A stretch of DNA of 64,000 bases from Enterocloster aldenensis (GTDB lineage: Bacteria; Bacillota; Clostridia; Lachnospirales; Lachnospiraceae): NCBI RefSeq assembly GCF_003434055.1, contig NZ_QVEX01000001.1, positions 435,824 through 499,823 on the forward strand. Direction: 5' to 3'. Numbering within the stretch: position 1 is the first letter of the stretch; every line of letters starts with the position of its first letter. The notes under the pieces were generated by a model. The model had not been told where the DNA came from. It ran no database searches and worked only from the letters and a program-made list of their open reading frames with translations. Made by a program: the position numbers and the translations under genes. Positions 16,230 through 25,385 of the stretch are shown here, one piece after another.

Positions 16230-17207
16230 CTATGATTTTAGCTTATTCTTCCTTCTCATGGTTTTCAGAAAATCCGAAACGGCGCCGCCAATACCCATGG
16301 GCATGAAAATCATCATTATAATTACTGCGATACCGTATATGAACATCAGATACTTATCAAGCCCCCTGAGAACTTCCGGTAAAAAAGTAACAATCAATGC
16401 TCCCACGAAAATGCCCGGAGTACTGTTAATCCCTCCCAGCATTGACATGATGACAATAGTGGTACTCTTAGCAAAACTGAACTGGTCTCCAGATATGAAA
16501 CGGTTATGCTGAGCCAGAAGGGTACCTGAAAGTCCTGCAAAAGCCCCCGCGATTACGAATGCAATGACTCTTGTGCGGTATATATCCACCCCCAGGGTCT
16601 GGGCCGCTAATTCGTTGTCCCGGATAGAAGCAAGGGACCTGCCAAGACTTGTCCTTCGGATCCGCTCCACCAGAAGAGCCACTATGATTACCGCTCCCAG
16701 AAGCAGGAAATACCATTTCTTATAGCTGTCAAATACAAAACCACCTGCTGACAATGTCCGGATTTCGGGAATTCCTTTTGGCCCTCCAAATGCCGGCTCA
16801 TAATTTAAAAACAATGTATACAGAACCTGCACAAATCCCAGGGTGGCAAAGGTACAGAATGAGCTTTTCAGCCTAAGGAAAAGAATTCCTGTTGCCCAGG
16901 CAATGAGTGCGGTAAGCACTACCGATACAACAATGGCCGCATATCCTGGAAGTATGAAATTCATACGTCCGGAACAGAGATTTGCCGTGATATAGGCCCC
17001 GATTCCCATAAATGCCACACCGGAAAATACCAGCTGCCCGCACATTCCCAGCATAATGGAAAGGCCATAAGCCGTAATCATATTAATCAACGCCATATTT
17101 ACCACAAGAACCGTATAATTATTCATTTTAAGTGAGACCAACAATGAAAAAACGATTAAAAAAATAATCATAGCCCCTGTTTTAGGGTCAAACTTACTTT
17201 TATTCAT
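16230..17207 (-). CDS. Branched-chain-type ABC transporter permease, LivM family
   Basis: About nine membrane helices, with the family loop SIRDNELAAQTLGVDIYRTRV toward the C-terminal third. 325 residues; AAGGAGG precedes the ATG. Tightly spaced between livH and livG. Confidence 0.9.
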   Translation of the reverse strand: MNKSKFDPKTGAMIIFLIVFSLLVSLKMNNYTVLVVNMALINMITAYGLSIMLGMCGQLVFSGVAFMGIGAYITANLCSGRMNFILPGYAAIVVSVVLTALIAWATGILFLRLKSSFCTFATLGFVQVLYTLFLNYEPAFGGPKGIPEIRTLSAGGFVFDSYKKWYFLLLGAVIIVALLVERIRRTSLGRSLASIRDNELAAQTLGVDIYRTRVIAFVIAGAFAGLSGTLLAQHNRFISGDQFSFAKSTTIVIMSMLGGINSTPGIFVGALIVTFLPEVLRGLDKYLMFIYGIAVIIMMIFMPMGIGGAVSDFLKTMRRKNKLKS

Positions 17208-17219
17208 ACCATTTCCTCC

Positions 17220-18113
17220 TTAAGCCTTATCAGCGACTTTATCAATAATTAATCCCCGAGGCCTGAATATCAGGAAGATAATCAGAATCAGGAAGACAAT
17301 CGCATCCTTATAGGAGGAAAACCTGACCGTAGCAAAAGACTCCACAATACCCACCAGCAGACATCCTATAATCGCACCTTTAATGCTTCCAAATCCGCCT
17401 ATGACCGTCCCGGCAAATGCCCTTAGCTGAAGGGATGCCAGGGATGTGGTAACCGTATATACAGGAGCTACCATATAGCCTCCGATAGAAACCAGAACCA
17501 CGACCAGCATATAAGTGACAGCCGTTGTCATTAACGTTGATATCCCCATTAATTCAGCTGCCGGTTTGTCCTGTGCGGCTGCCTGCATCATGATACCGAT
17601 ATACGATTTCTCAAACAGAAGATAAATCAAAGCCATGACTGCAACTGCAACCGCAATAATCAGCAGGAACTGTGCCTGGAGCCTTGTCCCAAAAAGATTG
17701 ACAGTCAGGGCATTTCCCTTGGAGTTCTTTAATATCGGGGAAATGGTCCTGGGCCAGGATCCAAATATAATCATGGTTCCTTCTGACAAGACCAGGGATG
17801 CCCCCATAGTGGCAATAATAGGCGCTACCGGGTAGGATGCCTTTCTGAGGGGCCAATATGTCACTAACATGAATATCAGGCCTAATACTGCATAAAAAAC
17901 CAATGATAACGGCGCTGCAATATAAAATGGAAGCTTAAAGTCCATAAAAAGCACACATGCAATATATGCTCCTACCATCAATAAATCGCCCTGTGCAAAG
18001 TTAAGGACCCCGACCGCCCGGATTAAAAGAATCAATCCCATTGCAATCATCGCATAAATCATTCCCATCGAAAGCCCATTTACCAGCATTGAAAAAAATA
18101 TGCTAAAGTTCAC
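17220..18113 (-). CDS. Branched-chain-type ABC transporter permease, LivH family
   Basis: About eight helices, N-terminal GLSMGMIYAMIAMGL and VLNFAQGDLLMVGAY typical of LivH. GTG start behind GGGGG. 297 residues. First membrane component after the binding protein. Confidence 0.9.
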   Translation of the reverse strand: MNFSIFFSMLVNGLSMGMIYAMIAMGLILLIRAVGVLNFAQGDLLMVGAYIACVLFMDFKLPFYIAAPLSLVFYAVLGLIFMLVTYWPLRKASYPVAPIIATMGASLVLSEGTMIIFGSWPRTISPILKNSKGNALTVNLFGTRLQAQFLLIIAVAVAVMALIYLLFEKSYIGIMMQAAAQDKPAAELMGISTLMTTAVTYMLVVVLVSIGGYMVAPVYTVTTSLASLQLRAFAGTVIGGFGSIKGAIIGCLLVGIVESFATVRFSSYKDAIVFLILIIFLIFRPRGLIIDKVADKA

Positions 18114-18188
18114 TTTTATACCCCCAATTCCATTCTATGCTTACCCGGGAATGCCACAGCCTGGCAGCATTCCCCCCAAGCCTGTCTG

Positions 18189-19430
18189 TTATCTGAAGTT
18201 AACAATCCTTACAGGAACAGCTTCCCCGCCTGTTGTCTCACACAGCATGATATACGTAGACATTACATGATAGCTGTCCTCGTAAATCTTGTAATAGTTG
18301 TTTGCGCCCTGCAGGTCTGTACTACCCATGGCTTCATTGATTTTTTCACGGTCTTCTGTGGTTCCTGCACGTTCGCAGGCTTCTTTAAAGAGATAGACAC
18401 AATCATAGCCCCAGGCTGACTGCATCGCACTTTTAGCGTCATACAGTTTCTCATAATCCTCTTCAAATGCCACGGCACGTTCAGGCACATCCAAATCCCG
18501 TCCCAGAATATTCGGAGACCAGTCCGCCACAGTGTACCAGCCATTCGCTGCATCTTTTGCCACCTCGATAAAAGGGGCGCTTGCAAAACTGGAGGATCCC
18601 ATAAGAGGTATATCGCAGCCCGCTGACTGCAGCTGCTGGGCCAAGGCTACATCCCATGCCTCGCTGACCCCCATTACCACCAGGCCATCCACGCCACTGC
18701 CCAAAATCTGATTGATAATGGAACTGAAATTTGATTCATTCTCTGGCGCGCCGTAGATATTGTTTTCTGAAACCGGATTGCCCTTTTCTTCCATCGCCTT
18801 AACAAAATTATCCTTCTGTATGGTGGTCGAAGAAGCTGTGGTATAAAGAACAGCCGGGTTCTTCATGTTAAGTTCATTTAGGGCAACATCTGCCATGATT
18901 GGACCGGTAAAGTCATCTGTCACCCGTATCTGCCACACATAGGGGTTCTTTGAAGCAGAAATATCCGGATTGGAGCCATTAGCAAAATAGGGAACTTTAT
19001 TTTTCTCTATTTCAGGAAGTACCGCCATGCAGTTAGTAGAAAAATAGGAACCGATGATAGCCGGTACGCCGCTTTCTATCAGCTTGATTGTAGCATTAAT
19101 GGCAATGGACTGGTCCGTCCCCTCATCCTGCACATCCAAAACCAGTTCTCTCCCAAGGATGCCTCCGGCTGCATTGATTTCATTCACGGCCTGATTCATT
19201 CCATTTACATAGTAACCTCCAGTCAGCTGGTTAGGCCCGGTCAGGGGGGCTGTTGCCCCTAGTACCACCGTTCCATCAAAACCTGTGCTGCTGCTTTGTG
19301 CCGTCTCTTCTTCCATTTGCTGTGCCACAGTACTCCCCCCGGACGTCCCTGCAGTCCCATTGCCGGCACATCCGCTCATCATGCCAACTGTCAATGCCAT
19401 GCTTAAAAACAGTGCTGCTTCTTTTCTCAT
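18189..19430 (-). CDS. HAAT-type ABC substrate-binding lipoprotein
   Basis: Signal peptide with lipobox MMSGC, then a periplasmic-binding fold I of the Leu/Ile/Val-binding type (VVLGATAPLTGPN, AINEINAAGGILGRELVL, VPAIIGSYFSTN). 413 residues. Proteins of this family bind amino acids, amides, polyols or other small molecules. With a dehydrogenase and DhaKL in the same operon, a small polyol or hydroxyketone ligand is favoured. Confidence 0.88.
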   Translation of the reverse strand: MRKEAALFLSMALTVGMMSGCAGNGTAGTSGGSTVAQQMEEETAQSSSTGFDGTVVLGATAPLTGPNQLTGGYYVNGMNQAVNEINAAGGILGRELVLDVQDEGTDQSIAINATIKLIESGVPAIIGSYFSTNCMAVLPEIEKNKVPYFANGSNPDISASKNPYVWQIRVTDDFTGPIMADVALNELNMKNPAVLYTTASSTTIQKDNFVKAMEEKGNPVSENNIYGAPENESNFSSIINQILGSGVDGLVVMGVSEAWDVALAQQLQSAGCDIPLMGSSSFASAPFIEVAKDAANGWYTVADWSPNILGRDLDVPERAVAFEEDYEKLYDAKSAMQSAWGYDCVYLFKEACERAGTTEDREKINEAMGSTDLQGANNYYKIYEDSYHVMSTYIMLCETTGGEAVPVRIVNFR

Positions 19431-19461
19431 AATAATATCTTCTCCTTCTATGCTTTTATTT

Positions 19462-20472
19462 TTATGGTCTTAACATTACTTTGCAGGCATCCGGGTCATT
19501 GCAGGCCACATCAAATGCCTTGGCAGCATCAGCCAGGTCAAATACATGCGAAATCAAAGAATCAATCTGTATCATTCCGTTTGCCACATTCTGCATTGTC
19601 TTTTCAATCCACCATGGACGGTCAATCTTAATACGGTGCATCAGTGCCAGTGTACGGATATCGAAACCATCGTTATGCCATCTGTTGATATACAGCTGCG
19701 CCGGTTCCAGTACCCAGCTGTAAAGCCCCATAATACCTCCATGCTTGAGCACATCACTGCACAGCTGGATTGCCGAATCATTTCCTGCAACTTCGATTAC
19801 GACATCAGCTCCCTGGTTGTTTGTCTCCTTCAATACGGTTCCCACCACATCATCCTTATTGGGGTTGAGTACAATGTCAGCACCCATCTTCTTAGCCAGG
19901 TTGAGCTTACCATCCACTACATCCACACAAATCACTTTTGCAGCGCCCATCTTCTTAACAACCTGGGCAATGATCTGTCCGGCAAATCCCACGCCTACCA
20001 CAACTACCACATCGCCTAATTCCACCCCTGACTGCATGCCTGCATAGATTGCACAGGCTGTAGGTTCTCCCAGCGAAGCTGCTTCCATGCTCATTCCCTC
20101 CGGAACCTTCACAACACCATAGCCATTATGCACCACTGGTGCAACAAAATAATCAGCCATGGTATTATACCATCCAAAGGACATTACCTTGTCCCCCACT
20201 TTAAAGTCAGTTACATTCTTTCCCACCTCTACTATCACGCCTGCTGCCTCGTGTCCCATTTTTAATGGATAAGCATGATGGGCCTCATTGTTCCCGTCAA
20301 CCTGTTCAACCTGTACTTCCCTGGGCATCTTTCCTTCTGAATAATTCTTGTCTGTCCCACATATGGATGCCAAGTATGTTTTAACCAGCACCTCATTGTC
20401 ACCTGGTTTTAAATCATGCTCCTCCACCACGACCTCATTTGGTTTTTTTGTCACTACAACCCTTGTTCTCAT
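19462..20472 (-). CDS. Zinc-type medium-chain alcohol/polyol dehydrogenase
   Basis: MDR-superfamily oxidoreductase, 336 residues. Catalytic-zinc signature SICGTD and GHEAAGVIVEVG in the N-terminal domain; Rossmann motif GVGFAGQ (~177-183). The four-cysteine structural-zinc loop of classical enzymes is absent. First gene of the operon, behind a sigma-54 promoter. It likely oxidises the imported polyol to a ketose for DhaKL. Substrate unknown. Confidence 0.87.
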   Translation of the reverse strand: MRTRVVVTKKPNEVVVEEHDLKPGDNEVLVKTYLASICGTDKNYSEGKMPREVQVEQVDGNNEAHHAYPLKMGHEAAGVIVEVGKNVTDFKVGDKVMSFGWYNTMADYFVAPVVHNGYGVVKVPEGMSMEAASLGEPTACAIYAGMQSGVELGDVVVVVGVGFAGQIIAQVVKKMGAAKVICVDVVDGKLNLAKKMGADIVLNPNKDDVVGTVLKETNNQGADVVIEVAGNDSAIQLCSDVLKHGGIMGLYSWVLEPAQLYINRWHNDGFDIRTLALMHRIKIDRPWWIEKTMQNVANGMIQIDSLISHVFDLADAAKAFDVACNDPDACKVMLRP

Positions 20473-20530
20473 TATTTTCCTCCTGGTATTTAGTTATTTA
20501 TATAGGCTTTTAGCCTTTGAACATATATAT

Positions 20531-20546
20531 AGCAACTATCATGCCA
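20531..20546 (-). promoter_or_regulatory. Sigma-54 promoter of the dehydrogenase/ABC/dhaKL operon
   Basis: TGGCATGATAGTTGCT on the minus strand has the GG (-24) and GC (-12) doublets at canonical spacing, about 60 bp before the dehydrogenase ATG. Confidence 0.88.
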
Positions 20547-20585
20547 AAGAGAAACAACGGTTTTTTCAGGTATTTCGAAACCTTT

Positions 20586-20654
20586 TTCGCATTTTTCTCA
20601 AATCCTTCGCATGAAAAATTCGCATTATGAGAATTTTTATCATAATGCGAATTT
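20586..20654. promoter_or_regulatory. Enhancer (UAS) for the sigma-54 activator
   Basis: A near-perfect inverted repeat has 15-bp arms AAATTCGCATTATGA (20616-20630) and its complement (20640-20654). Two further TTCGCAT half-sites lie nearer the promoter, about 40-75 bp upstream of the -24 element. It sits just after the activator gene stop. Confidence 0.8.
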
Positions 20655-20656
20655 CA

Positions 20657-22435
20657 TCATTGCATTTTATTGATACGACGGTACAGAGTCGCCAGGCTGA
20701 TTCCCATCTGTCTTGCAACCTGTTTTTTCCCTTCTGTTGTATTTCCGTATTGTCCCAGCAGCTCCTTCATATGAATCATTTCCCTTAATTTAAAATCCAT
20801 TTCCCGTTCTTCCTGTACGTTTTCCTCCGCATGAAAAACCCTGTCTTCCATGACCTGGGCCGGCAAAGCGGAAACACCCATGATACCTGATACGCTGTCT
20901 GAATTCATGGAAATCATATACTGTACTACATTTTCAAGTTCCCGTATATTTCCCTTCCACTGATAACGGCAAAGATACTCCATGGCTTCCGAATCTATTC
21001 CGGATACATTCACCTCAAAGAAAGAGCGGTATTTTTCTATAAAATAATGGACCAGCAGCGGAATATCCTCCGGGCGTTCCCTCAGCGGCGGAAGATGGAT
21101 TTCAAAAATATTCAGTCTGTAATATAGGTCTTCCCGGAATTTCCCCTCCTCCACCATTTTTTCCAGATTCCGGTTCGTAGCCGATATGATACGGATATTA
21201 AGGCTGACCTGTTTATTTCCGCCAACCCGTTCAAGCTTACGTTCCTGCAGGACCCGGAGCAGTTTTGCCTGAAGATGAAATGGCATCTCCCCAATCTCAT
21301 CCAGGAATATGGTTCCTGTATCGGCCAATTCAAATTTTCCTATCTTACCACCCTTTTTTGCTCCCGTAAATGCACCTTCCTCATAACCAAACAGTTCCGA
21401 TTCCAGAAGTTCCATTGGGATTGCCGCACAATTGACTGTAATGAACGGATTCCCGCACCGGTCTGATGCATTATGAATAGCCCTGGCAAACATTTCCTTT
21501 CCTGTTCCGGTCTCACCTGTCAACAGAATATTTGGCATTGTCCTGGCTACCTTTTGGGCGATTTCTTTTAAGTGTCTCATTCTTGGACTGTTGCCTAATA
21601 TATGACTGAAGGTAATCTGGTTCTCCCTGAACGCTTCACCTGCAATACGTCTTCCAATATTGACGATAGTTTTAAAGTTCAGTATTTTTACTAAATCCTC
21701 CCGCCCTTCTGCCACCTTATAAAATAACGTCCCATAACTTTCTTCTCCTATTTTTATCTTCTCATAGACGTTCACACTCTCATCCTCAATCATTCTGTGA
21801 AAAACAGGATCCGGTATAAGATTAAGGATATTCTTTTCCAGGATGGATTCATAATCCATTTTAAAAATATTCAGGGCCTTCCTGTTAATGTTGCGGATCA
21901 TGTTATCTGCATCCAACAGGACATATCCGTCTGAAATCTGTTCCAGTACCTGGTTTAATACCTGGTTCTGGCTGTCCAGTTTCCTATAAATCTGCTGTTC
22001 CTTCTGCCGCACCTCCTCCTCTTTTAACTTTAATGCAATAAGTTCGCACATGCTCTGGATAAAATTCAAGAGTCCCCTGCGTTCATCCTTTATCTTCTCA
22101 ATATGCTCCTTTTCATAACATATAAGCCCCATAACCCCAATAACTACATTGCCATGCACAATGGGACAATGGAGATACCCCATTTCCTTACAGCTATCCC
22201 GCTGATTGCAATTTAAGCATGCAGGGCTTGTCCTGTCCACGGTAGTGCTGATTGCATACTCCCCTGTTTCAACCACCCTTTTAACAATACCGCCATTTTT
22301 AGGTATCGGCTTATAGACGGTACCAGCCACCCTCTGAAGATTACTGTCAATTACCTGTGTGTCAATACCGATTGCAAAGGTAATTCCCTGAGCAATTTTC
22401 TGAATAAAATCCCTAATATCCATCAATTCAGGCAT
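20657..22435 (-). CDS. Sigma-54-dependent enhancer-binding activator with Cys-rich sensor and PAS domain
   Basis: 592 residues. N-terminal GAF/PocR-like sensor (~1-135) carries four cysteines C73-x2-C76-x5-C82-x7-C90, a likely metal or redox site. PAS domain ~150-260. AAA+ domain ~270-510 with Walker A GETGTGKE (307-314), sigma-54 loop GAFTGA (354-359) and Walker B IFLDEIGE; Fis-type helix-turn-helix at the end. It lies directly upstream of the operon with a sigma-54 promoter and an inverted-repeat enhancer, so it is the dedicated activator. Effector unknown. Confidence 0.92.
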   Translation of the reverse strand: MPELMDIRDFIQKIAQGITFAIGIDTQVIDSNLQRVAGTVYKPIPKNGGIVKRVVETGEYAISTTVDRTSPACLNCNQRDSCKEMGYLHCPIVHGNVVIGVMGLICYEKEHIEKIKDERRGLLNFIQSMCELIALKLKEEEVRQKEQQIYRKLDSQNQVLNQVLEQISDGYVLLDADNMIRNINRKALNIFKMDYESILEKNILNLIPDPVFHRMIEDESVNVYEKIKIGEESYGTLFYKVAEGREDLVKILNFKTIVNIGRRIAGEAFRENQITFSHILGNSPRMRHLKEIAQKVARTMPNILLTGETGTGKEMFARAIHNASDRCGNPFITVNCAAIPMELLESELFGYEEGAFTGAKKGGKIGKFELADTGTIFLDEIGEMPFHLQAKLLRVLQERKLERVGGNKQVSLNIRIISATNRNLEKMVEEGKFREDLYYRLNIFEIHLPPLRERPEDIPLLVHYFIEKYRSFFEVNVSGIDSEAMEYLCRYQWKGNIRELENVVQYMISMNSDSVSGIMGVSALPAQVMEDRVFHAEENVQEEREMDFKLREMIHMKELLGQYGNTTEGKKQVARQMGISLATLYRRINKMQ

Positions 22436-22599
22436 TTCTCCCCCTCACCTTCATATGTTTTTCATGTTTATGACTACTTCTTTATAGTTTTATCATCAAT
22501 AGAATAAATTCTCAATAGTTTTTGGTTTATAACCCCTGTATTCTTAGTCATATACATTTCAATCATTTAACCATATTCTTCTAGAAATTTTAAAAATAT

Positions 22600-22640
22600 A
22601 AAAATAGCCCCGGTAGAAATATCTCCCGGAACTATTTTTG
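22600..22640 (-). terminator. Rho-independent terminator
   Basis: AAAATAG..CCGG pairs with CCGG..CTATTTT (hairpin about 22601-22638), and the minus strand continues T-rich. It would end the antiporter transcript. The remainder of 22436-22741 shows nothing else. Confidence 0.7.
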
Positions 22641-22741
22641 CCACATCCGCCAGTACAGCATTTTATTATAGGGTCATTTTATTTCCAATATGATTTTTGT
22701 ATACATAGGCATATAGTATGTGTCCTCAAAGCATGATCCGT

Positions 22742-24265
22742 CTACAAGTCCACAGCAGACCTGGCAAACCGCACAACCTTGCCCTTATGTTTACGCCTGG
22801 TCAGGATCAGGCATGTGGCGGCGCACAGGATGCCTGTCTGTGTGGCAAAGGCCGCCCCAAGGCTTTCCGTATATCCGATTGTCAGGAAACCGGAGGCGGC
22901 CACTGCCGCTGAAAATAATGCATAAGGCAGCTGGGATATCACATGGTCCATGTGGACACACTGGGCGCCTGTGCTGGACAATATGGTTGTATCCGATATG
23001 GGGGAACAGTGGTCCCCAAAGACAGAGCCTGAAAGCACCGCCCCAAGGCAGCAGTAAAGCATTGCATCCCCCATTCCCAGGGCAGAAGACATCTGCACGC
23101 TGATGGGAAGCATGATTCCGAACACGCCCCAGGAAAAGCCGGTTGCCAGCGCCATGACTGCGGAAAAGACAAAGAGCAAACATGGCAGGAGCTGGGAAGA
23201 TATATTGTACTGGACCAGAAGCCCGGACAGGAACGCACCCGGCCGAAGCATTCCAATCATATCAATCAGCACCCATGCAAAGAGCAGGGCAGCGGTAGCT
23301 CCCGCCACCTTTTTCATACCGTAAAATGCAGTGTAAAACAGTTCATTTCCATGGAAATGCCAGTACCTGTACACTGCCCATCCAAGTCCGGCAGCGCAGC
23401 CTGCGCATAGTGAGAGATAGGTGGACGCATGCTGGAGTATCTCAAAAACATCCCATGAACCGGAGAAGATGCACCCCGTCATATACATGGTGCCCACGCT
23501 CACTGCCACCAGGATACTAATGGGCATAATCAGGTCGGTGGCATGTTTTTCATGGGTGCTGTCCGGCAATCCGTCATCTGCCTTGATGGATGCCGCATCA
23601 TTCATCCTGCCCAGATTGATGTTCCATATGGCGCTAAGAAATACCAGGGTCAGGGAAAAAATCGCATAGAAATTATAGGGTATGGTCTCTATGAACTGGT
23701 TTAACGGTGCATCCGTCCCCGGCAGTATAATGGCAAACAGGGCAATGATATATGCCCCCCAGCTGGACAGCGGGCAGATGGAGCAAACCGGCGCGCTGGT
23801 GGAATCAATGATATACGCCAGTTTCTCCCTGGAAACCTTGTAGCGGTCCGTCAGGCTTCTGGAAACCTCGCCCACGGTCAATGCGTTAAAATAGTCATCT
23901 ATGAATATGATGATTCCCAGCACAACCGCCAGAAGCTGGGCCATAGCCGCGTTCTTTACCCGTTTCTGTGCCCATCTTGCAAAACCTATGGTCCCGCCGT
24001 TTTTGTCAATAAACGCAGTCAGCATCCCAAGGCCAAGGATAAAAAGCACCAGCAGCATGTTGTCAAAATCCCAGTTTCCCTCCGTATAAAAAATCCGTGC
24101 CGCCGAACCCATGACAGCTTCAACCGCATCTCCCGGACGGAAGCCGCACAGTATCAGCGCGCTGGCAATAATGCCAGCCGATATGGAAATGATTACCCTT
24201 CTGGTAGCAATCACCAATAATATGACAATCAGGGGAGGAATTAAAGAAATAGCAGTTGTCTCCAT
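22742..24265 (-). CDS. NhaC-family Na+/H+ antiporter-type membrane protein
   Basis: About 507 residues with roughly eleven hydrophobic helices and the NhaC-family region GIIIFIDDYFNALTVG followed by a STSAPVCSICPLSSWGAY stretch. The ATG at 24265 follows AGGTGG by 8 nt; a GTG four codons upstream is the alternative. It follows a carboxyethylornithine synthase gene by 55 bp. NhaC relatives may exchange amino acids or organic acids rather than only Na+/H+, so a substrate linked to that enzyme is possible. Confidence 0.85.
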   Translation of the reverse strand: METTAISLIPPLIVILLVIATRRVIISISAGIIASALILCGFRPGDAVEAVMGSAARIFYTEGNWDFDNMLLVLFILGLGMLTAFIDKNGGTIGFARWAQKRVKNAAMAQLLAVVLGIIIFIDDYFNALTVGEVSRSLTDRYKVSREKLAYIIDSTSAPVCSICPLSSWGAYIIALFAIILPGTDAPLNQFIETIPYNFYAIFSLTLVFLSAIWNINLGRMNDAASIKADDGLPDSTHEKHATDLIMPISILVAVSVGTMYMTGCIFSGSWDVFEILQHASTYLSLCAGCAAGLGWAVYRYWHFHGNELFYTAFYGMKKVAGATAALLFAWVLIDMIGMLRPGAFLSGLLVQYNISSQLLPCLLFVFSAVMALATGFSWGVFGIMLPISVQMSSALGMGDAMLYCCLGAVLSGSVFGDHCSPISDTTILSSTGAQCVHMDHVISQLPYALFSAAVAASGFLTIGYTESLGAAFATQTGILCAATCLILTRRKHKGKVVRFARSAVDL

Positions 24266-24320
24266 GATGTAACCCACCTTTCATCCAATCTACATAATCA
24301 TGCTCATCAAACCATCACGC

Positions 24321-25271
24321 TTAACGGCAGCTTTCCTCCAGAATCATTTTTCCTCCGTCAATCACCCTGCAGCCCTCCAGCACACCGTCCTCTGTTTCCA
24401 GCACCAGCGGTTTGATGAAAAGCGCTGTCTTCTCGCTGATGAACTCCGAAGCGCTTCTGTAAAACAGGCTTGGGGAATGGTCCAGGCAATAATGCGCAAT
24501 CCCCCCTTCCATGTAGATGGGGGACTCCATGGCTGTTGGATGGGAAGTCTCGATGGCGCCGTGCTCATCACAGCTCACATCAATCAGCAGCGCGCCTCTT
24601 TTTAAATGTTTCAGATCATCCCTGGATATGATATGGTCCCTGCGCCCCGGATCCCACAGCACGGCGTTTACTATGATATCAAACCGTCCCATCTCCTTCT
24701 TAAACTGCTGTTCCTGCCTGCGTCCATATACAGTGACCAGGGCGGCATTGGAGACAAGGGCCTTATAAGCGCCCGCGGCCGTGTTGCCGCGGCCCAGTAC
24801 GGCCGCTTTCTTTCCTTCCATCAGCATGCCGTAGCTTAAACAGCCATGAATGACCGATGCCTGGCCTGCAAGAATATTATTCCTGTAAAAAATCTGGGTG
24901 TTATTCTCCAGCATTTCCTCCCAGGCATATACCTTAAGCTTCCTTTCCAGCAGAAGTGCCTTCATGTCAGGATCCACATGGGGATGGACCCAGCCGAAAA
25001 CCGTGGTGCCTTCCCTAAGTTCACCCAGATACTCCGCGTCCCCTGCCTTTGGGTCACAGATAATATTGCATTTGTGCAGGATTTCTCCCCTGGGGGCAAC
25101 GGAAGCTCCCATTTCCTCATATTCCCGGTCGGATATTCCCAATTTTCTTCCATAGCCCTGTTCAAAGAACAGATATCCGGCAGCCTTTCCCAGTTCCTTC
25201 ATGTGGCATGGCAGAAGCGCTATCCTGTTTTCATTTTCCTTATGGCTGTTTATAAATCCCATGGTCTTCAT
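24321..25271 (-). CDS. ceo: N5-(carboxyethyl)ornithine synthase-like opine dehydrogenase
   Basis: Resembles the lactococcal enzyme that reductively condenses pyruvate with ornithine or lysine using NADPH. It belongs to the alanine dehydrogenase/PNT fold: N-terminal substrate lobe (MGFINSHKENENRIALLP), central nucleotide-binding motif VLGRGNTAAGAY, and C-terminal IDVSCDEHGAIETSHPT. 316 residues, normal length. A promoter (TTGCCA-N16-TATAAC) lies at 25299-25326. Together with the NhaC-type carrier it may make and export, or import and split, an N-carboxyethyl amino acid. Confidence 0.82.
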   Translation of the reverse strand: MKTMGFINSHKENENRIALLPCHMKELGKAAGYLFFEQGYGRKLGISDREYEEMGASVAPRGEILHKCNIICDPKAGDAEYLGELREGTTVFGWVHPHVDPDMKALLLERKLKVYAWEEMLENNTQIFYRNNILAGQASVIHGCLSYGMLMEGKKAAVLGRGNTAAGAYKALVSNAALVTVYGRRQEQQFKKEMGRFDIIVNAVLWDPGRRDHIISRDDLKHLKRGALLIDVSCDEHGAIETSHPTAMESPIYMEGGIAHYCLDHSPSLFYRSASEFISEKTALFIKPLVLETEDGVLEGCRVIDGGKMILEESCR

Positions 25272-25298
25272 AATCAGAACCCACCTTTTTTTGTTTTA

Positions 25299-25326
25299 GT
25301 TATACCATCTTTTTATTGAATGGCAA
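25299..25326 (-). promoter_or_regulatory. Promoter of the ceo-like/nhaC-like operon
   Basis: -35 TTGCCA (25321-25326), 16-bp spacer, -10 TATAAC (25299-25304) on the minus strand, about 28 bp before the ATG with an AAGGTGG ribosome site. Confidence 0.6.
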
Positions 25327-25385
25327 GACTAATTGGCAAGGATTGATTTTATCTTTATATGAACCGCCAAATCATTATGGTTTGT

